Assembly: GCA_964467345.1 (NCBI GenBank)
Contig: CAYXPY010000024.1
Location: 1 to 29,851, forward strand
Reading direction: 5' to 3'
Source: SM1-50 sp964467345
GTDB taxonomy: Archaea > Thermoplasmatota > E2 > DHVEG-1
Length of the DNA: 29,851 bases
Each line of letters begins with the position of its first letter. Positions within the stretch are counted from its first letter, which is position 1. This document shows positions 1-7,270 of this stretch, one piece after another. A program made the position numbers and the translations under genes. The notes beneath the pieces were generated by a model. It searched no databases. It was given only the letters and a program-made list of their open reading frames with translations, and had not been told where the DNA came from.

Positions 1-305
1 GGGAACGCACCGTTCGTATCAACCTTCACCAGGAGCCGGAGGTTCTTCACCCGTTTGATAAAATCAACAAAATCATCCTGCAGCAGCGGCTCTCCCCCAG
101 AGATGACGACGCCCTCTAGCAGCTCCTTACGCTTCGAGAGAAACGACAAGATATCATCCTGAGGAAACAACTCCGCGGTCCCCAGCGCAAGCTTCCGATT
201 ATAACAGAAAGGACAGCGGAAATTGCATCCGCTAGTCCAGACGATCGCGCTGATCCGATCTGGATAATCAAGCAACGATGTTTTCTGAAAGCCACCTATC
301 TTCAT
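1..305 (-). CDS. nrdG: Anaerobic ribonucleotide reductase activating protein NrdG (partial, C-terminus off the window)
   Basis: This is the radical SAM activase that installs the glycyl radical on NrdD using a [4Fe-4S] cluster and S-adenosylmethionine. I translated the minus strand from the ATG at 305-303. It begins MKIGGFQKTSLLDYPDRIS, then shows the cluster motif CNFRCPFC (CxxxCxxC, residues about 27-34) and the SAM-binding GGEP motif near residue 75. The frame is open to position 1, so about 100 residues are present and the rest lies outside the window. The ATG overlaps the TGA of nrdD by ATGA, which means translational coupling as the last gene seen of nrdR-nrdD-nrdG. The start and the family are clear; only the C-terminal half is missing. 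Confidence 0.93.
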   Translation of the reverse strand, partial: MKIGGFQKTSLLDYPDRISAIVWTSGCNFRCPFCYNRKLALGTAELFPQDDILSFLSKRKELLEGVVISGGEPLLQDDFVDFIKRVKNLRLLVKVDTNGAF

Positions 306-3300
306 TGCGATACAAGGACCTTCTCCCGTAGATCAAAGGTTGTTCGGTCCTTGAACTCCTGCTGCTTGCCCTTGTTCCATTGATTCACCGGCCGGATATA
401 CCCCACAACACGGGAGTAGATCTCACATTCCGTGGTTTTCTGTGACGCCTGACAGGTCGGGCAGAGCTGATGCTCCCCAGCGATGTACCCATGGTCAGGG
501 CAGACACTGAACGTCGGGGTGATCGTATAATACGGCAATGCGTAGTTCGACGCCACCTTGCGGACAAGGTTCTTCGTCGCAGTCGGTGAGGGCTCCTCCT
601 CGCCAAGGAAGATATGCAACACCGTACCACCCGTGTACTTGGTCTGCAGGGAATCCTGCAGGTCCAGCGCCTCAAAAACATCAGTGGTAAAACCAACAGG
701 CAGCTGCGTGGAGTTCGTATAGTACGGCTCGATATCGCGACCACGGTTCCCTGTATAGACCTCCTGGTTATAGGTCCGGACATCCGGATAATACTTTTTA
801 TCCAACCGAGCAAGACGATAACTGGTCCCCTCCCCCGGTGTCGCCTCAAGGTTGAAGATGTTGCCAGTTTCCTCCTGGAAATCCGCGATACGTGTCCGCA
901 TGAAATCCAGGACCTTCTCAGCAAATGCCTTCCCCTCAGGGTCAGCGATGCTCTTGTTCATGAAGTTAAGCAGCGCATCGTTCATGCCGATGAGACCAAT
1001 AGTGGAAAAATGATTCTTCCAATACTCCCCAAAGGTTCTCTTCACATCAGAGAGATAGAACCGTGAGTACGGATGCAGACCACTGGCGGTCAGATTCTCA
1101 ATAAGGTCGCGTTTTATCTCCAGGCTCTGCCTGGCAAGCATCATGAGGTTGTCAAGCCGCTCAAAGAAATCAGTGTCGTCTTTTGAGAGGTACGCAACCC
1201 GAGGCATGTTCAAGGTGACGACACCAACCGATCCGGTTTTTGGATTTGCACCAAATAATCCGCCCCCGCGCTTTCTAAGTTCACGATTATCAAGTCTCAA
1301 TCGACAGTTATGTGTTAAAATGCCAGTGGTACCAACGGTAAATAATGGTGTCCCATTTTTTACCTCGAAACAATATGCAGCACTATTTGATAGCGGGGTT
1401 ATTTCCTTTATCTTTACCCAAAGTTTGTTGTTTCGTTTAAACCAGACATCACCATAATTTTTTCGGTTTAATTGATAGATCAATACCGCATAATTTGGTG
1501 CACTCCCAAGTCGTCCTTTGCGTGTATCTTCATAGATGCTCGTTGTTGTCCCCATGGTTGCTGCAAGCATATTTAATGTTTCAATCATCTGAGGCGAAGA
1601 AGTGTAAATTCTATTTCTATTTCCACCATCTGTATCATAGTGACCAGAAAGGACGCCTTTTCTAAATTCTTTACTTGTCGTAAAAATCCTTGCTGTGTAT
1701 TTCTTGTTTCTTTTAATTCCCTCAACGTAATCTTTGCATAAACCAACTGCTGCTTTAGAATGAACCTTGACGGTCGTTAATTTTGTTTTTTTATCAGAGG
1801 TAATTGTACAATGTGCTCCAAAATATCGTTCTGCTATTCTAGTGAGTTTTGTGATAATTGTTTTTTTATAATGATTTTCCAAAGAAAATACTACTGATGT
1901 ATCACCATCAAAAGATCCATCTCCAGCATATGCTCCAACAAAATAACCTAATTCTTTTGTTCCTCCGGAACCATCATATGGCTGTAATGAATATGGAAGG
2001 TACATTCCTGGTCTGAGATCCTTGGCTTTTATGATATTTTCCTTGTTTTCAGTTTTGGTATTCATTACAAAGTTTAGATGATGAGTAGACATTCTTATCT
2101 CATGACCATTTTCTAGTTTGATTTTTATCATCTGTTGGTCATTCCATTTGTTAAATTTTCCTTTAATGAATTTCCCATCACTGTAGATTTCATATTCTTC
2201 TTGACTACTATTTCCTTCATAGATGTTTCTAATCATTGAATATTCAACGATTCTACCTCTTGAGGATTTTATTAAAACTTTTTCATCACCAGCAAGGGGA
2301 CACATAGACCTTGCGTCATCTGGTTTCATGTCGCTGTTGATGAAGTTCGAGAAATAGGGAATCCCATATTTCGCGGTCATATCCCAGAGCGATGCGAGCC
2401 CATCGTTGTTCCAGTTGAAATCCTTCGTGATATTGTATGTTGGTATGGGGAAGGTGAAGGGCCGCCCTTTCGCGTCACCGTCATGCATGATTTCCGCGAA
2501 CGCATGGTTGATCATGTCCATTTCTTCGGTGTATTCGCTGTAGTTATTGTCCGTGAGTTGACCACCGATGATTGCTGGCTCCTCAACCATATAACTAGGA
2601 ACAGTGAGATCCATCGTGATATTGGTGAAGGGACTTTGAAACCCGACCCGGGTTGGGACGTTCATGTTGAAGAGGAACTTCTGCATCTCCTGTTTTACAT
2701 TTTCGTAGGCGAGATTGTCTTTGGCGATGAAGGGGGCAAGCAAGGAATCGAAATTGGATAGCGCCTGTGCACCTGCCGCCTCGCCTTGAAGGGTGTAAAG
2801 ATAGTTCACTATTTGCATCAGCGCGGTACTGAAATGTTTCGCAGGTTTGCTTTCAATCTTCCCAGCCACTCCCTTAAATCCCAGGAGGAGAAGGTCTTTG
2901 AGATCCCAGCCTACGCAGTATGCTCCGAGAGTCCCAAGGTCGTGAATATGATACTCTCCCTTTGTATGCGCTTCCCCGATTTCCGGTGGATAAATCTTAT
3001 TGAGCCAGTAATGGGAGATGATGCTTTCCGTCGCGTAGACGTTTAAGCCTTGCAGCGAGTAGGCCATGTTGCTGTTCTCGTTGACCTTCCAGTCCAGCAT
3101 GCTGAGGTAGTCATCGACGACGTCAATGTCTTTGAGCAACCCGCCGATCTCCCGCATGTCCTGGTGCTGTTTCCGGTAGAGGATGTATGCCTTTGCGGTC
3201 TTTGCATGTCCGTCCTCGATGAGGATTTTCTCTACGACATCCTGGACGTGTTCGACGGAGGGTATTTCGCCACGCTTGAGTTCCTTTTCTAGGATAGTAA

Positions 3301-3439
3301 TGACCTTGTCGGTAAGCTCCGCTGCTTTTTTGTAGTCCTTTCCACCCACGGCCTGGGCGGCTTTCCAGATGGCTTCTGAGATCTTCACGGGGTTGAAATC
3401 AACGATTTTTCCGTCTCGTTTCTTTATCTTTCGTATCAT
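302..3439 (-). CDS. nrdD: Anaerobic (class III) ribonucleoside-triphosphate reductase NrdD, interrupted by an intein
   Basis: It reduces ribonucleoside triphosphates to deoxyribonucleotides with a glycyl radical, in the cytoplasm. The precursor has 1045 residues, about 713 once the intein is removed. Residues 1-95 form an ATP-cone (MIRKIKKRDGKIVDFNPVKI). C175 in LGAYCVGWDL fits one catalytic cysteine; the other lies in the SMC / CRLRLD region, exactly where the intein sits. A C-terminal zinc site is visible at C980, H983, C993 and C996. The glycyl-radical loop RVVGYIRP places the radical on G1013. A strong Shine-Dalgarno region (GGAGAAGGAGAG on the minus strand, 3447-3458) precedes the ATG. 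It lies 21 bases after nrdR and overlaps nrdG, so the three form one operon. Loss of the two extein-intein junction residues would abolish activity, so splicing is presumably required. Confidence 0.96.
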   Translation of the reverse strand: MIRKIKKRDGKIVDFNPVKISEAIWKAAQAVGGKDYKKAAELTDKVITILEKELKRGEIPSVEHVQDVVEKILIEDGHAKTAKAYILYRKQHQDMREIGGLLKDIDVVDDYLSMLDWKVNENSNMAYSLQGLNVYATESIISHYWLNKIYPPEIGEAHTKGEYHIHDLGTLGAYCVGWDLKDLLLLGFKGVAGKIESKPAKHFSTALMQIVNYLYTLQGEAAGAQALSNFDSLLAPFIAKDNLAYENVKQEMQKFLFNMNVPTRVGFQSPFTNITMDLTVPSYMVEEPAIIGGQLTDNNYSEYTEEMDMINHAFAEIMHDGDAKGRPFTFPIPTYNITKDFNWNNDGLASLWDMTAKYGIPYFSNFINSDMKPDDARSMCPLAGDEKVLIKSSRGRIVEYSMIRNIYEGNSSQEEYEIYSDGKFIKGKFNKWNDQQMIKIKLENGHEIRMSTHHLNFVMNTKTENKENIIKAKDLRPGMYLPYSLQPYDGSGGTKELGYFVGAYAGDGSFDGDTSVVFSLENHYKKTIITKLTRIAERYFGAHCTITSDKKTKLTTVKVHSKAAVGLCKDYVEGIKRNKKYTARIFTTSKEFRKGVLSGHYDTDGGNRNRIYTSSPQMIETLNMLAATMGTTTSIYEDTRKGRLGSAPNYAVLIYQLNRKNYGDVWFKRNNKLWVKIKEITPLSNSAAYCFEVKNGTPLFTVGTTGILTHNCRLRLDNRELRKRGGGLFGANPKTGSVGVVTLNMPRVAYLSKDDTDFFERLDNLMMLARQSLEIKRDLIENLTASGLHPYSRFYLSDVKRTFGEYWKNHFSTIGLIGMNDALLNFMNKSIADPEGKAFAEKVLDFMRTRIADFQEETGNIFNLEATPGEGTSYRLARLDKKYYPDVRTYNQEVYTGNRGRDIEPYYTNSTQLPVGFTTDVFEALDLQDSLQTKYTGGTVLHIFLGEEEPSPTATKNLVRKVASNYALPYYTITPTFSVCPDHGYIAGEHQLCPTCQASQKTTECEIYSRVVGYIRPVNQWNKGKQQEFKDRTTFDLREKVLVSQ
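1307..2302 (-). other. Intein with LAGLIDADG homing endonuclease inside nrdD
   Basis: The insert covers precursor residues C380 (or P381) to N711, about 332 residues. It is flanked by the NrdD sequences DDARSM(C) and CRLRLDNREL. Its N-terminal splicing block reads PLAGDEKVLI and its C-terminal block GILTHN, followed by Cys as the +1 nucleophile. Block F reads AAYCFEV. The two endonuclease motifs are LGYFVGAYAGDGSF (about residues 497-510) and GVLSGHYDTDGG (about 595-606), both with their acidic residues, so the endonuclease may be active. The DNA is visibly richer in A and T than the exteins on either side, which suggests recent acquisition. The last three bases before the +1 Cys codon are at 1307-1309. 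The exact N-terminal junction is uncertain: C380 would be a normal Cys1, but block alignment puts P381 at position 1. Confidence 0.92.
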
Positions 3440-3460
3440 TTTGTCTCTCTCCTTCTCCTT

Positions 3461-3907
3461 TTATTTTTCTGTCAGATTTTTAACCTCTTTTTCAAAGCTG
3501 GTGACGTCGGTGAATTGACGGTAGACCGAGGCGAACCTGATGTAGGCGACATGGTCGACTTCTTTGAGTGCATCCATGACGTATTCACCGATAAGTGAGG
3601 TTTCGATTTCCTCCTTTCCGACGCGCCTGATTTTTTCTTCGATACCGTCGATCATCTCCTCGATTTTTTCATGTTTTATCGGGCGTTTTTCAAGTGCCTT
3701 TTCCATACCGTTTCTGATCTTGCAGCGGTCGAATCGTTCGCGTCTGCCGTCTTTTTTTATGACGAACATGGGTGCCATTTCGATGTATTCGTAGGTCGTG
3801 AATCGCTTGTTGCAGCTGAGGCATTCTCGTCGTCGTCGGATGGATCCTCCGGTGTCGCGCGAGTCTGTGACCTTCGTGTCAATATGATTACAGTAGGGGC
3901 AATTCAT
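3461..3907 (-). CDS. nrdR: Transcriptional repressor NrdR
   Basis: NrdR is a nucleotide-sensing repressor of ribonucleotide reductase genes, best known in bacteria. The 148-residue protein has the family's usual size and order. A zinc ribbon with CPYC (residues 3-6) and CLSC (about 29-32) carries basic residues between, in GGSIRRRREC. An ATP-cone follows from about residue 46 (MFVIKKDGRRERFDRCKI) to 136. The C-terminal DVTSFEKEV is also typical. It is the first gene of the nrdR-nrdD-nrdG operon. Two NrdR-box-like palindromes just upstream imply autoregulation of the whole operon. The ATG at 3907 lies about 25 bases from a TATA element, so the message may be leaderless. NrdR is less usual in archaea than in bacteria, so transfer is possible. 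Confidence 0.95.
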   Translation of the reverse strand: MNCPYCNHIDTKVTDSRDTGGSIRRRRECLSCNKRFTTYEYIEMAPMFVIKKDGRRERFDRCKIRNGMEKALEKRPIKHEKIEEMIDGIEEKIRRVGKEEIETSLIGEYVMDALKEVDHVAYIRFASVYRQFTDVTSFEKEVKNLTEK

Positions 3908-3922
3908 CTCCCATCACCACCG

Positions 3923-3938
3923 ATACAATATATAGTAT
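3923..3938 (-). promoter_or_regulatory. NrdR box 1, overlapping the TATA box of nrdR
   Basis: The plus-strand sequence ATACAATATATAGTAT matches the bacterial NrdR box pattern acaCwAtATaTwGtgt at about 14 of 16 positions, as I recall that consensus. On the minus strand its core, ACTATATATTG, also serves as a TATA element centred near 3932, about 25 bases before the nrdR ATG at 3907. NrdR bound here would block TBP. Confidence 0.75.
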
Positions 3939-3953
3939 AGCAAAAAAAAACTG

Positions 3954-3969
3954 CTACAAACTGTAGTAT
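3954..3969 (-). promoter_or_regulatory. NrdR box 2
   Basis: The sequence CTACAAACTGTAGTAT keeps the CwA and TwG half-site cores of an NrdR box and contains the inverted repeat CTACA-aac-TGTAG. Its centre is 31 bp from the centre of box 1 (15 bp between boxes). That is the spacing of about three helical turns typical of paired NrdR boxes. Confidence 0.65.
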
Positions 3970-4056
3970 ATTTCGATGGTTTTTAAGTCTTTTGATTTTT
4001 CCTAAAAAACATCTTTTTCTTCCGTCTTATTTATTAATCATTTTGACTGTGACGTG

Positions 4057-4686
4057 TTAGAGTGTGACGGTTTTTACATGCGTGATTGCGTACTGTACCA
4101 GCTCGTTGACATTCATTTTTTGTTCCTCCGCATGGATCTGCTCCAGACGCGCTTGCGTAGACGGCTTCAAGGGAACAGCCCCGCATGCTCCCGCCGGTGC
4201 TATCGAGAGGTCAAAGGTGCCAATCTTCCGTGCGATCTGAATCGTATCCTCCTTGTCAAATCCGATCAACGGCCGGAGAATCGGGATGCTGACCGCTTGC
4301 TCGACGACGCGGAGGTTCTTCAGAGTCTGTGAGGCGACCTGACCAAGAGAATCCCCCATGATGACTGCGTCTGCATTTTCTTTTTCTGCGATTGCTTCTG
4401 CGTAGCGCAGCATCATCCGCTTGCAGATGACACAGGTGTACTTCTTGTCACATCGTGTACTGTAGGTCTGAAGCGTCTGCCCATGAGGAACTAGGACCGC
4501 AGTGAGTTTCGAGGGAAGAAGGTTCTTGAGGTATTTTGCCAGTGCTACGAATTTTTCGATTTCACGATCATCGGTATACGGACGGTTGTCCGCATGAACC
4601 AAAATAATCTCCTCTGCATACTTCGAAAGCAAGTAGGTAGCTACCGGGGAATCAATCCCACTTGAGACCAGTGAGACAAGTCTCAT
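4057..4686 (-). CDS. ThiI-like PP-loop sulfurtransferase without a THUMP domain
   Basis: It resembles the catalytic PP-loop ATPase half of ThiI, which adenylates tRNA U8 and transfers sulfur to make 4-thiouridine. The PP-loop is SSGIDSP at residues 8-14. The block CVICKRMMLRYAEAIAEK carries a CxxC (C85, C88), as in methanogen ThiI. It is followed by the family signature GDSLGQVASQTLKNL and by AGACGAVPLKPST with C168. The protein has 209 residues, against about 390 for full ThiI. The N-terminal ferredoxin-like and THUMP RNA-binding domains and the rhodanese domain are absent. The ATG overlaps the cutA stop by ATGA, so the two are cotranscribed. Either a separate THUMP partner is encoded elsewhere or the enzyme acts on another substrate. 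Family membership is firm; the tRNA role is inference. Confidence 0.8.
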   Translation of the reverse strand: MRLVSLVSSGIDSPVATYLLSKYAEEIILVHADNRPYTDDREIEKFVALAKYLKNLLPSKLTAVLVPHGQTLQTYSTRCDKKYTCVICKRMMLRYAEAIAEKENADAVIMGDSLGQVASQTLKNLRVVEQAVSIPILRPLIGFDKEDTIQIARKIGTFDLSIAPAGACGAVPLKPSTQARLEQIHAEEQKMNVNELVQYAITHVKTVTL

Positions 4687-4994
4687 AGCGTCTCCTCATC
4701 AACATAGTCAAGATACTCCTTCAGCCCACCAACCGGGGGAAACACCAGAATCTCCGGGACCTCATAGGGGTGCAGGGAACGGATCTTCTGAATGACATTC
4801 TGCACGTTCCGATCAGAGGTTTTCACAAGAAGCACACATTCACTTGCCTCCTCGATTTTCCCTTGCCACCGATAAATCGATTCTATTTTTGGCAGGATAT
4901 GGACGCAGGCGACGAGTTTTTCTTTCACTAGAGCACGTGCGATCGTCTTTGCAGACTCAAGGGTATCGGTCGTAGAATAAAGAACAGAGACCAT
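4683..4994 (-). CDS. cutA: CutA1 family protein
   Basis: CutA1 proteins are small trimeric ferredoxin-like proteins linked to divalent metal tolerance in bacteria; their exact role is unsettled. The 103-residue length is normal. Conserved features are the N-terminal STTDTLESAKTIARALV helix, ACVHILPKIESIYRWQGKI, the LLVKT strand and the HPYEVPEI motif near residue 75. A TATA-like element (minus strand CTTAAAAT, 5017-5024) is centred about 26 bases before the ATG at 4994, so the transcript is probably leaderless. The downstream ThiI-like gene overlaps it by four bases. Confidence 0.92.
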   Translation of the reverse strand: MVSVLYSTTDTLESAKTIARALVKEKLVACVHILPKIESIYRWQGKIEEASECVLLVKTSDRNVQNVIQKIRSLHPYEVPEILVFPPVGGLKEYLDYVDEETL

Positions 4995-5016
4995 GAAAAA
5001 ACCAATAGGTGAAATG

Positions 5017-5024
5017 ATTTTAAG
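5017..5024 (-). promoter_or_regulatory. TATA box of cutA
   Basis: The minus strand reads CTTAAAAT, centred at about 5020.5 and 26-27 bases from the cutA ATG. This fits a leaderless archaeal message. Confidence 0.5.
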
Positions 5025-5031
5025 GGTTTGC

Positions 5032-5430
5032 CTACAAACGATACGGCTTCATACCAAGAGCACGTGCTACTTGTGAAATCTCTTGAGAAGACCCGGAGAA
5101 CAAGTGACTTTCACAAGCGCAATCACTGCACCCGAACCCAGGGATGTTATCAAAAAACCTCTGGAAAGCTTGTGCGATGGTGCATTCCTCTTTTTCCGTA
5201 TTTTCCTTATAGAAAATGGTGACAACCTCTGTAGAAGGACGAAGATAATCAATATGCCAATGCGTCTTCTTCTCTGATCGAAGATGTCGCCGAATCCGTT
5301 GGTCCAGCCCCTGTAACGCTGACCCAACATAGACGTAATATCCTTTCTTAAAACCAAATATTCCCCGTTTCCCAACCGCAATCAAAGCGTCTTTGTCAAG
5401 CCTCATGACAAGCAGATACGTCCCCTTCAT
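5032..5430 (-). CDS. DUF123 / Uri-superfamily GIY-YIG-like protein
   Basis: This belongs to the archaeal DUF123 family, a GIY-YIG-like fold sometimes fused to endonuclease III and called a Uri-superfamily endonuclease; the activity is not proven. Visible motifs are KGTYLLVMRLD at the N-terminus, the GIY-YIG-like GYYVYVGSALQGLDQRIRRH, then KKTHWHIDYL, and the C-terminal GFGCSDCACESHLF. I chose the ATG at 5430 (132 residues). The in-frame ATG at 5448 lies only about 9 bases from the TATA box, whereas 5430 is 27 bases away and matches where family members begin. The gene diverges from the one at 5484 and shares its promoter. Confidence 0.82.
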   Translation of the reverse strand: MKGTYLLVMRLDKDALIAVGKRGIFGFKKGYYVYVGSALQGLDQRIRRHLRSEKKTHWHIDYLRPSTEVVTIFYKENTEKEECTIAQAFQRFFDNIPGFGCSDCACESHLFSGSSQEISQVARALGMKPYRL

Positions 5431-5454
5431 CAGCACGAGTATGTGCATAGGTTC

Positions 5455-5460
5455 TTATAA
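5455..5460. promoter_or_regulatory. Symmetric bidirectional TATA element (TTATAA)
   Basis: The palindrome TTATAA is centred at 5457.5. The minus-strand ATG at 5430 and the plus-strand ATG at 5484 lie 27.5 and 26.5 bases away, the distance expected for leaderless transcripts in each direction. One TBP site may therefore serve both genes. Confidence 0.6.
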
Positions 5461-5483
5461 CACCGATTCTGTTTCCTCCTCTG

Positions 5484-5849
5484 ATGGTACCTCATAACCC
5501 ACAGTTTATCTCCATTGACTCGCTTGCCTCGGCTCGAAAAGAAATCCAAAACATTGGTAGCGACCCGAAAAGCTTTGATATCATGGTCCCTAAAGCAGTC
5601 TTCAAAGTCATCAGACTTGACCAGGTAGTGCTGCAGGATGCCATTATCATCAAACAGGACATGCTTTCAGTTGGAGGCGAAGTCGCTATCCCTCGTGAAG
5701 CCTTTGAGCTGAAAAAAAACCCAGGGCAGATCCTTCTGATGGGGACCGTTGCCCAGCTTCGAGCGCTTGTCGAAAAGCTGCAGCGTCACTACCCCCGGAT
5801 CCAGGAGATTGCCGGGGAGCTTTCTGTTTTATTAGAAAAGGTCTCGTAA
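5484..5849 (+). CDS. Stand-alone domain like the N-terminus of long dihydropteroate synthases
   Basis: The 121-residue protein is soluble. Its central block reads VVLQDAIIIKQDMLSVGGEVAIPREAF (positions about 5625-5705) and is followed by ILLMGTVAQLRALVEKL. From memory this resembles the extra N-terminal domain of some bacterial and archaeal dihydropteroate synthases, where similar text (ILKQEMLSLGGDAAV, then DVLLMGT) precedes the TIM barrel. No barrel is encoded here, and the next gene is purB. A role in pterin or one-carbon metabolism is only inference. The start is the ATG at 5484, 26.5 bases after the shared TATA element, so a leaderless message is likely. It lies 55 bases before purB on the same strand and may be cotranscribed. 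Confidence 0.6.
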   Translation: MVPHNPQFISIDSLASARKEIQNIGSDPKSFDIMVPKAVFKVIRLDQVVLQDAIIIKQDMLSVGGEVAIPREAFELKKNPGQILLMGTVAQLRALVEKLQRHYPRIQEIAGELSVLLEKVS

Positions 5850-5904
5850 CAAAACCGCCCCAAAAAAGACATTAACTCATAGATGATTCTAGGTCAGAAG
5901 CCTT

Positions 5905-7254
5905 ATGGAAAATCCTGTCTGTCCCCTTGATTTCCGTTATGGAAGAAAAGAAATAAAAGACGTCTTTGGCGAGACCAGTAAACTCCAATACCTTCTGGAT
6001 GTCGAGGCAGCCCTTGCTCGTGCACATGCCGCTGTCGGCAACATCTCAAAGAAGTCTGCTGAGGAGATTTCAAAGAAAGCCTCTGTGAAATACGTCACGG
6101 TGAAACGGGTCAACGAAATCGAAAGAGAAACCAGACATGACATCATGGCGGTCACCAAAGCACTCAGCGAGATCTGTAAAGGAGACGCAGGGAAATATGT
6201 TCATCTCGGTGCCACGAGCTATGACATCGTTGATACCGCAAACGCCTTGCAGTTCGCAGCAGCAACCGACCTGCTCAAAGCCCAGGTCCGGGAGCTGCGG
6301 GTGTCCCTGGTCGGTCTTGCGAAGGAATATAAAAACACGATCATGGCTGGTCGGACCCATGGGCAGTATTCCATTCCTATCACCTTCGGTCTGAAGATGG
6401 CGGTCTACGCAATGGAAGTGGACCGGCATCTCGAAAGGCTGCATGAATGTAAATCACGCTTGCTCGTCGGGAAGATGTCTGGCGCCGTCGGCTCAGGCGC
6501 AGCTATGGGGAAACATGCGTTGAAGATCCAGGAGCTGGTGATGGCGGACCTGAAACTCGGGACCGAGGAGGCAGCAACCCAGATCGTGGGTCGAGACCGT
6601 TACATCGAACTTCTCTCCGTCCTTGGCAATATCTGCAGCAGTATGGAGAAGTTCGCAACAGAGATCCGTAACCTGCAGCGAAGCGAAATCGGTGAGGTCT
6701 CCGAAGCATTCGAGTCGAAAAAACAGGTCGGCTCCTCCACGATGCCTCAGAAGCGAAACCCGATCCTCTGTGAACAGATCTGTGGTCTGGCCCGGGTCGT
6801 GCGAAGCTTCATCATCCCCGCTTATGAGAACGCGATCCAATGGCATGAACGAGACCTTTGTAACTCCTCCTCAGAACGATTCATCCTTCCTCATTCACTG
6901 ATTATGACGGACTGGATCGTGTTCCAGATGAACAAGGTATTCAAGAGCCTGCAGGTGTACCCTGAACGGATGCGGGAGAACCTGGAGAACTCAAAAGGAC
7001 TGCCGATGGCTGAGGCGGTCATGACACGACTCGTTGAGAAAGGAATGGGACGAGGGGACGCCCATGAACTGGTCAGAACCTGTTCGCTGAAGGCAGCAGG
7101 TGAGAACAAACAGCTCCTCACCGTCCTGCTTGAGAACCCGAAGGTCGGAAAACTGCTGAAGAAAAAGGAACTTGAGGAGGTCATGAACCCACGGAACTAT
7201 CTTGGTGTCTCTGACAAAATCGTCGATCAGGTGGTAAAGAAACTCACGCGATAA
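5905..7254 (+). CDS. purB: Adenylosuccinate lyase
   Basis: PurB catalyses two fumarate-releasing steps in purine synthesis: SAICAR to AICAR, and adenylosuccinate to AMP. The 449-residue length is normal. The fumarase-superfamily signature SSTMPQKRNP is at residues 277-286. The catalytic-histidine region GRTHGQYSIPITFGLK begins near residue 149, and the substrate motif LGATSYDIVDTANALQ near 101. The N-terminal NPVCPLDFRYG is also characteristic. The start ATG at 5905 gives the normal N-terminus; I see no strong ribosome-binding site. tyrS follows after 16 bases, so the two probably share a transcript, possibly with the small gene upstream. Confidence 0.96.
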   Translation: MENPVCPLDFRYGRKEIKDVFGETSKLQYLLDVEAALARAHAAVGNISKKSAEEISKKASVKYVTVKRVNEIERETRHDIMAVTKALSEICKGDAGKYVHLGATSYDIVDTANALQFAAATDLLKAQVRELRVSLVGLAKEYKNTIMAGRTHGQYSIPITFGLKMAVYAMEVDRHLERLHECKSRLLVGKMSGAVGSGAAMGKHALKIQELVMADLKLGTEEAATQIVGRDRYIELLSVLGNICSSMEKFATEIRNLQRSEIGEVSEAFESKKQVGSSTMPQKRNPILCEQICGLARVVRSFIIPAYENAIQWHERDLCNSSSERFILPHSLIMTDWIVFQMNKVFKSLQVYPERMRENLENSKGLPMAEAVMTRLVEKGMGRGDAHELVRTCSLKAAGENKQLLTVLLENPKVGKLLKKKELEEVMNPRNYLGVSDKIVDQVVKKLTR

Positions 7255-7270
7255 AAAGAAGGGAAAGATC

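Noticed and set aside
385..924. Minus-strand open frame of 179 codons
   Set aside because: Shifted frame inside the nrdD C-terminal region; arginine-rich low-complexity translation typical of a shadow.
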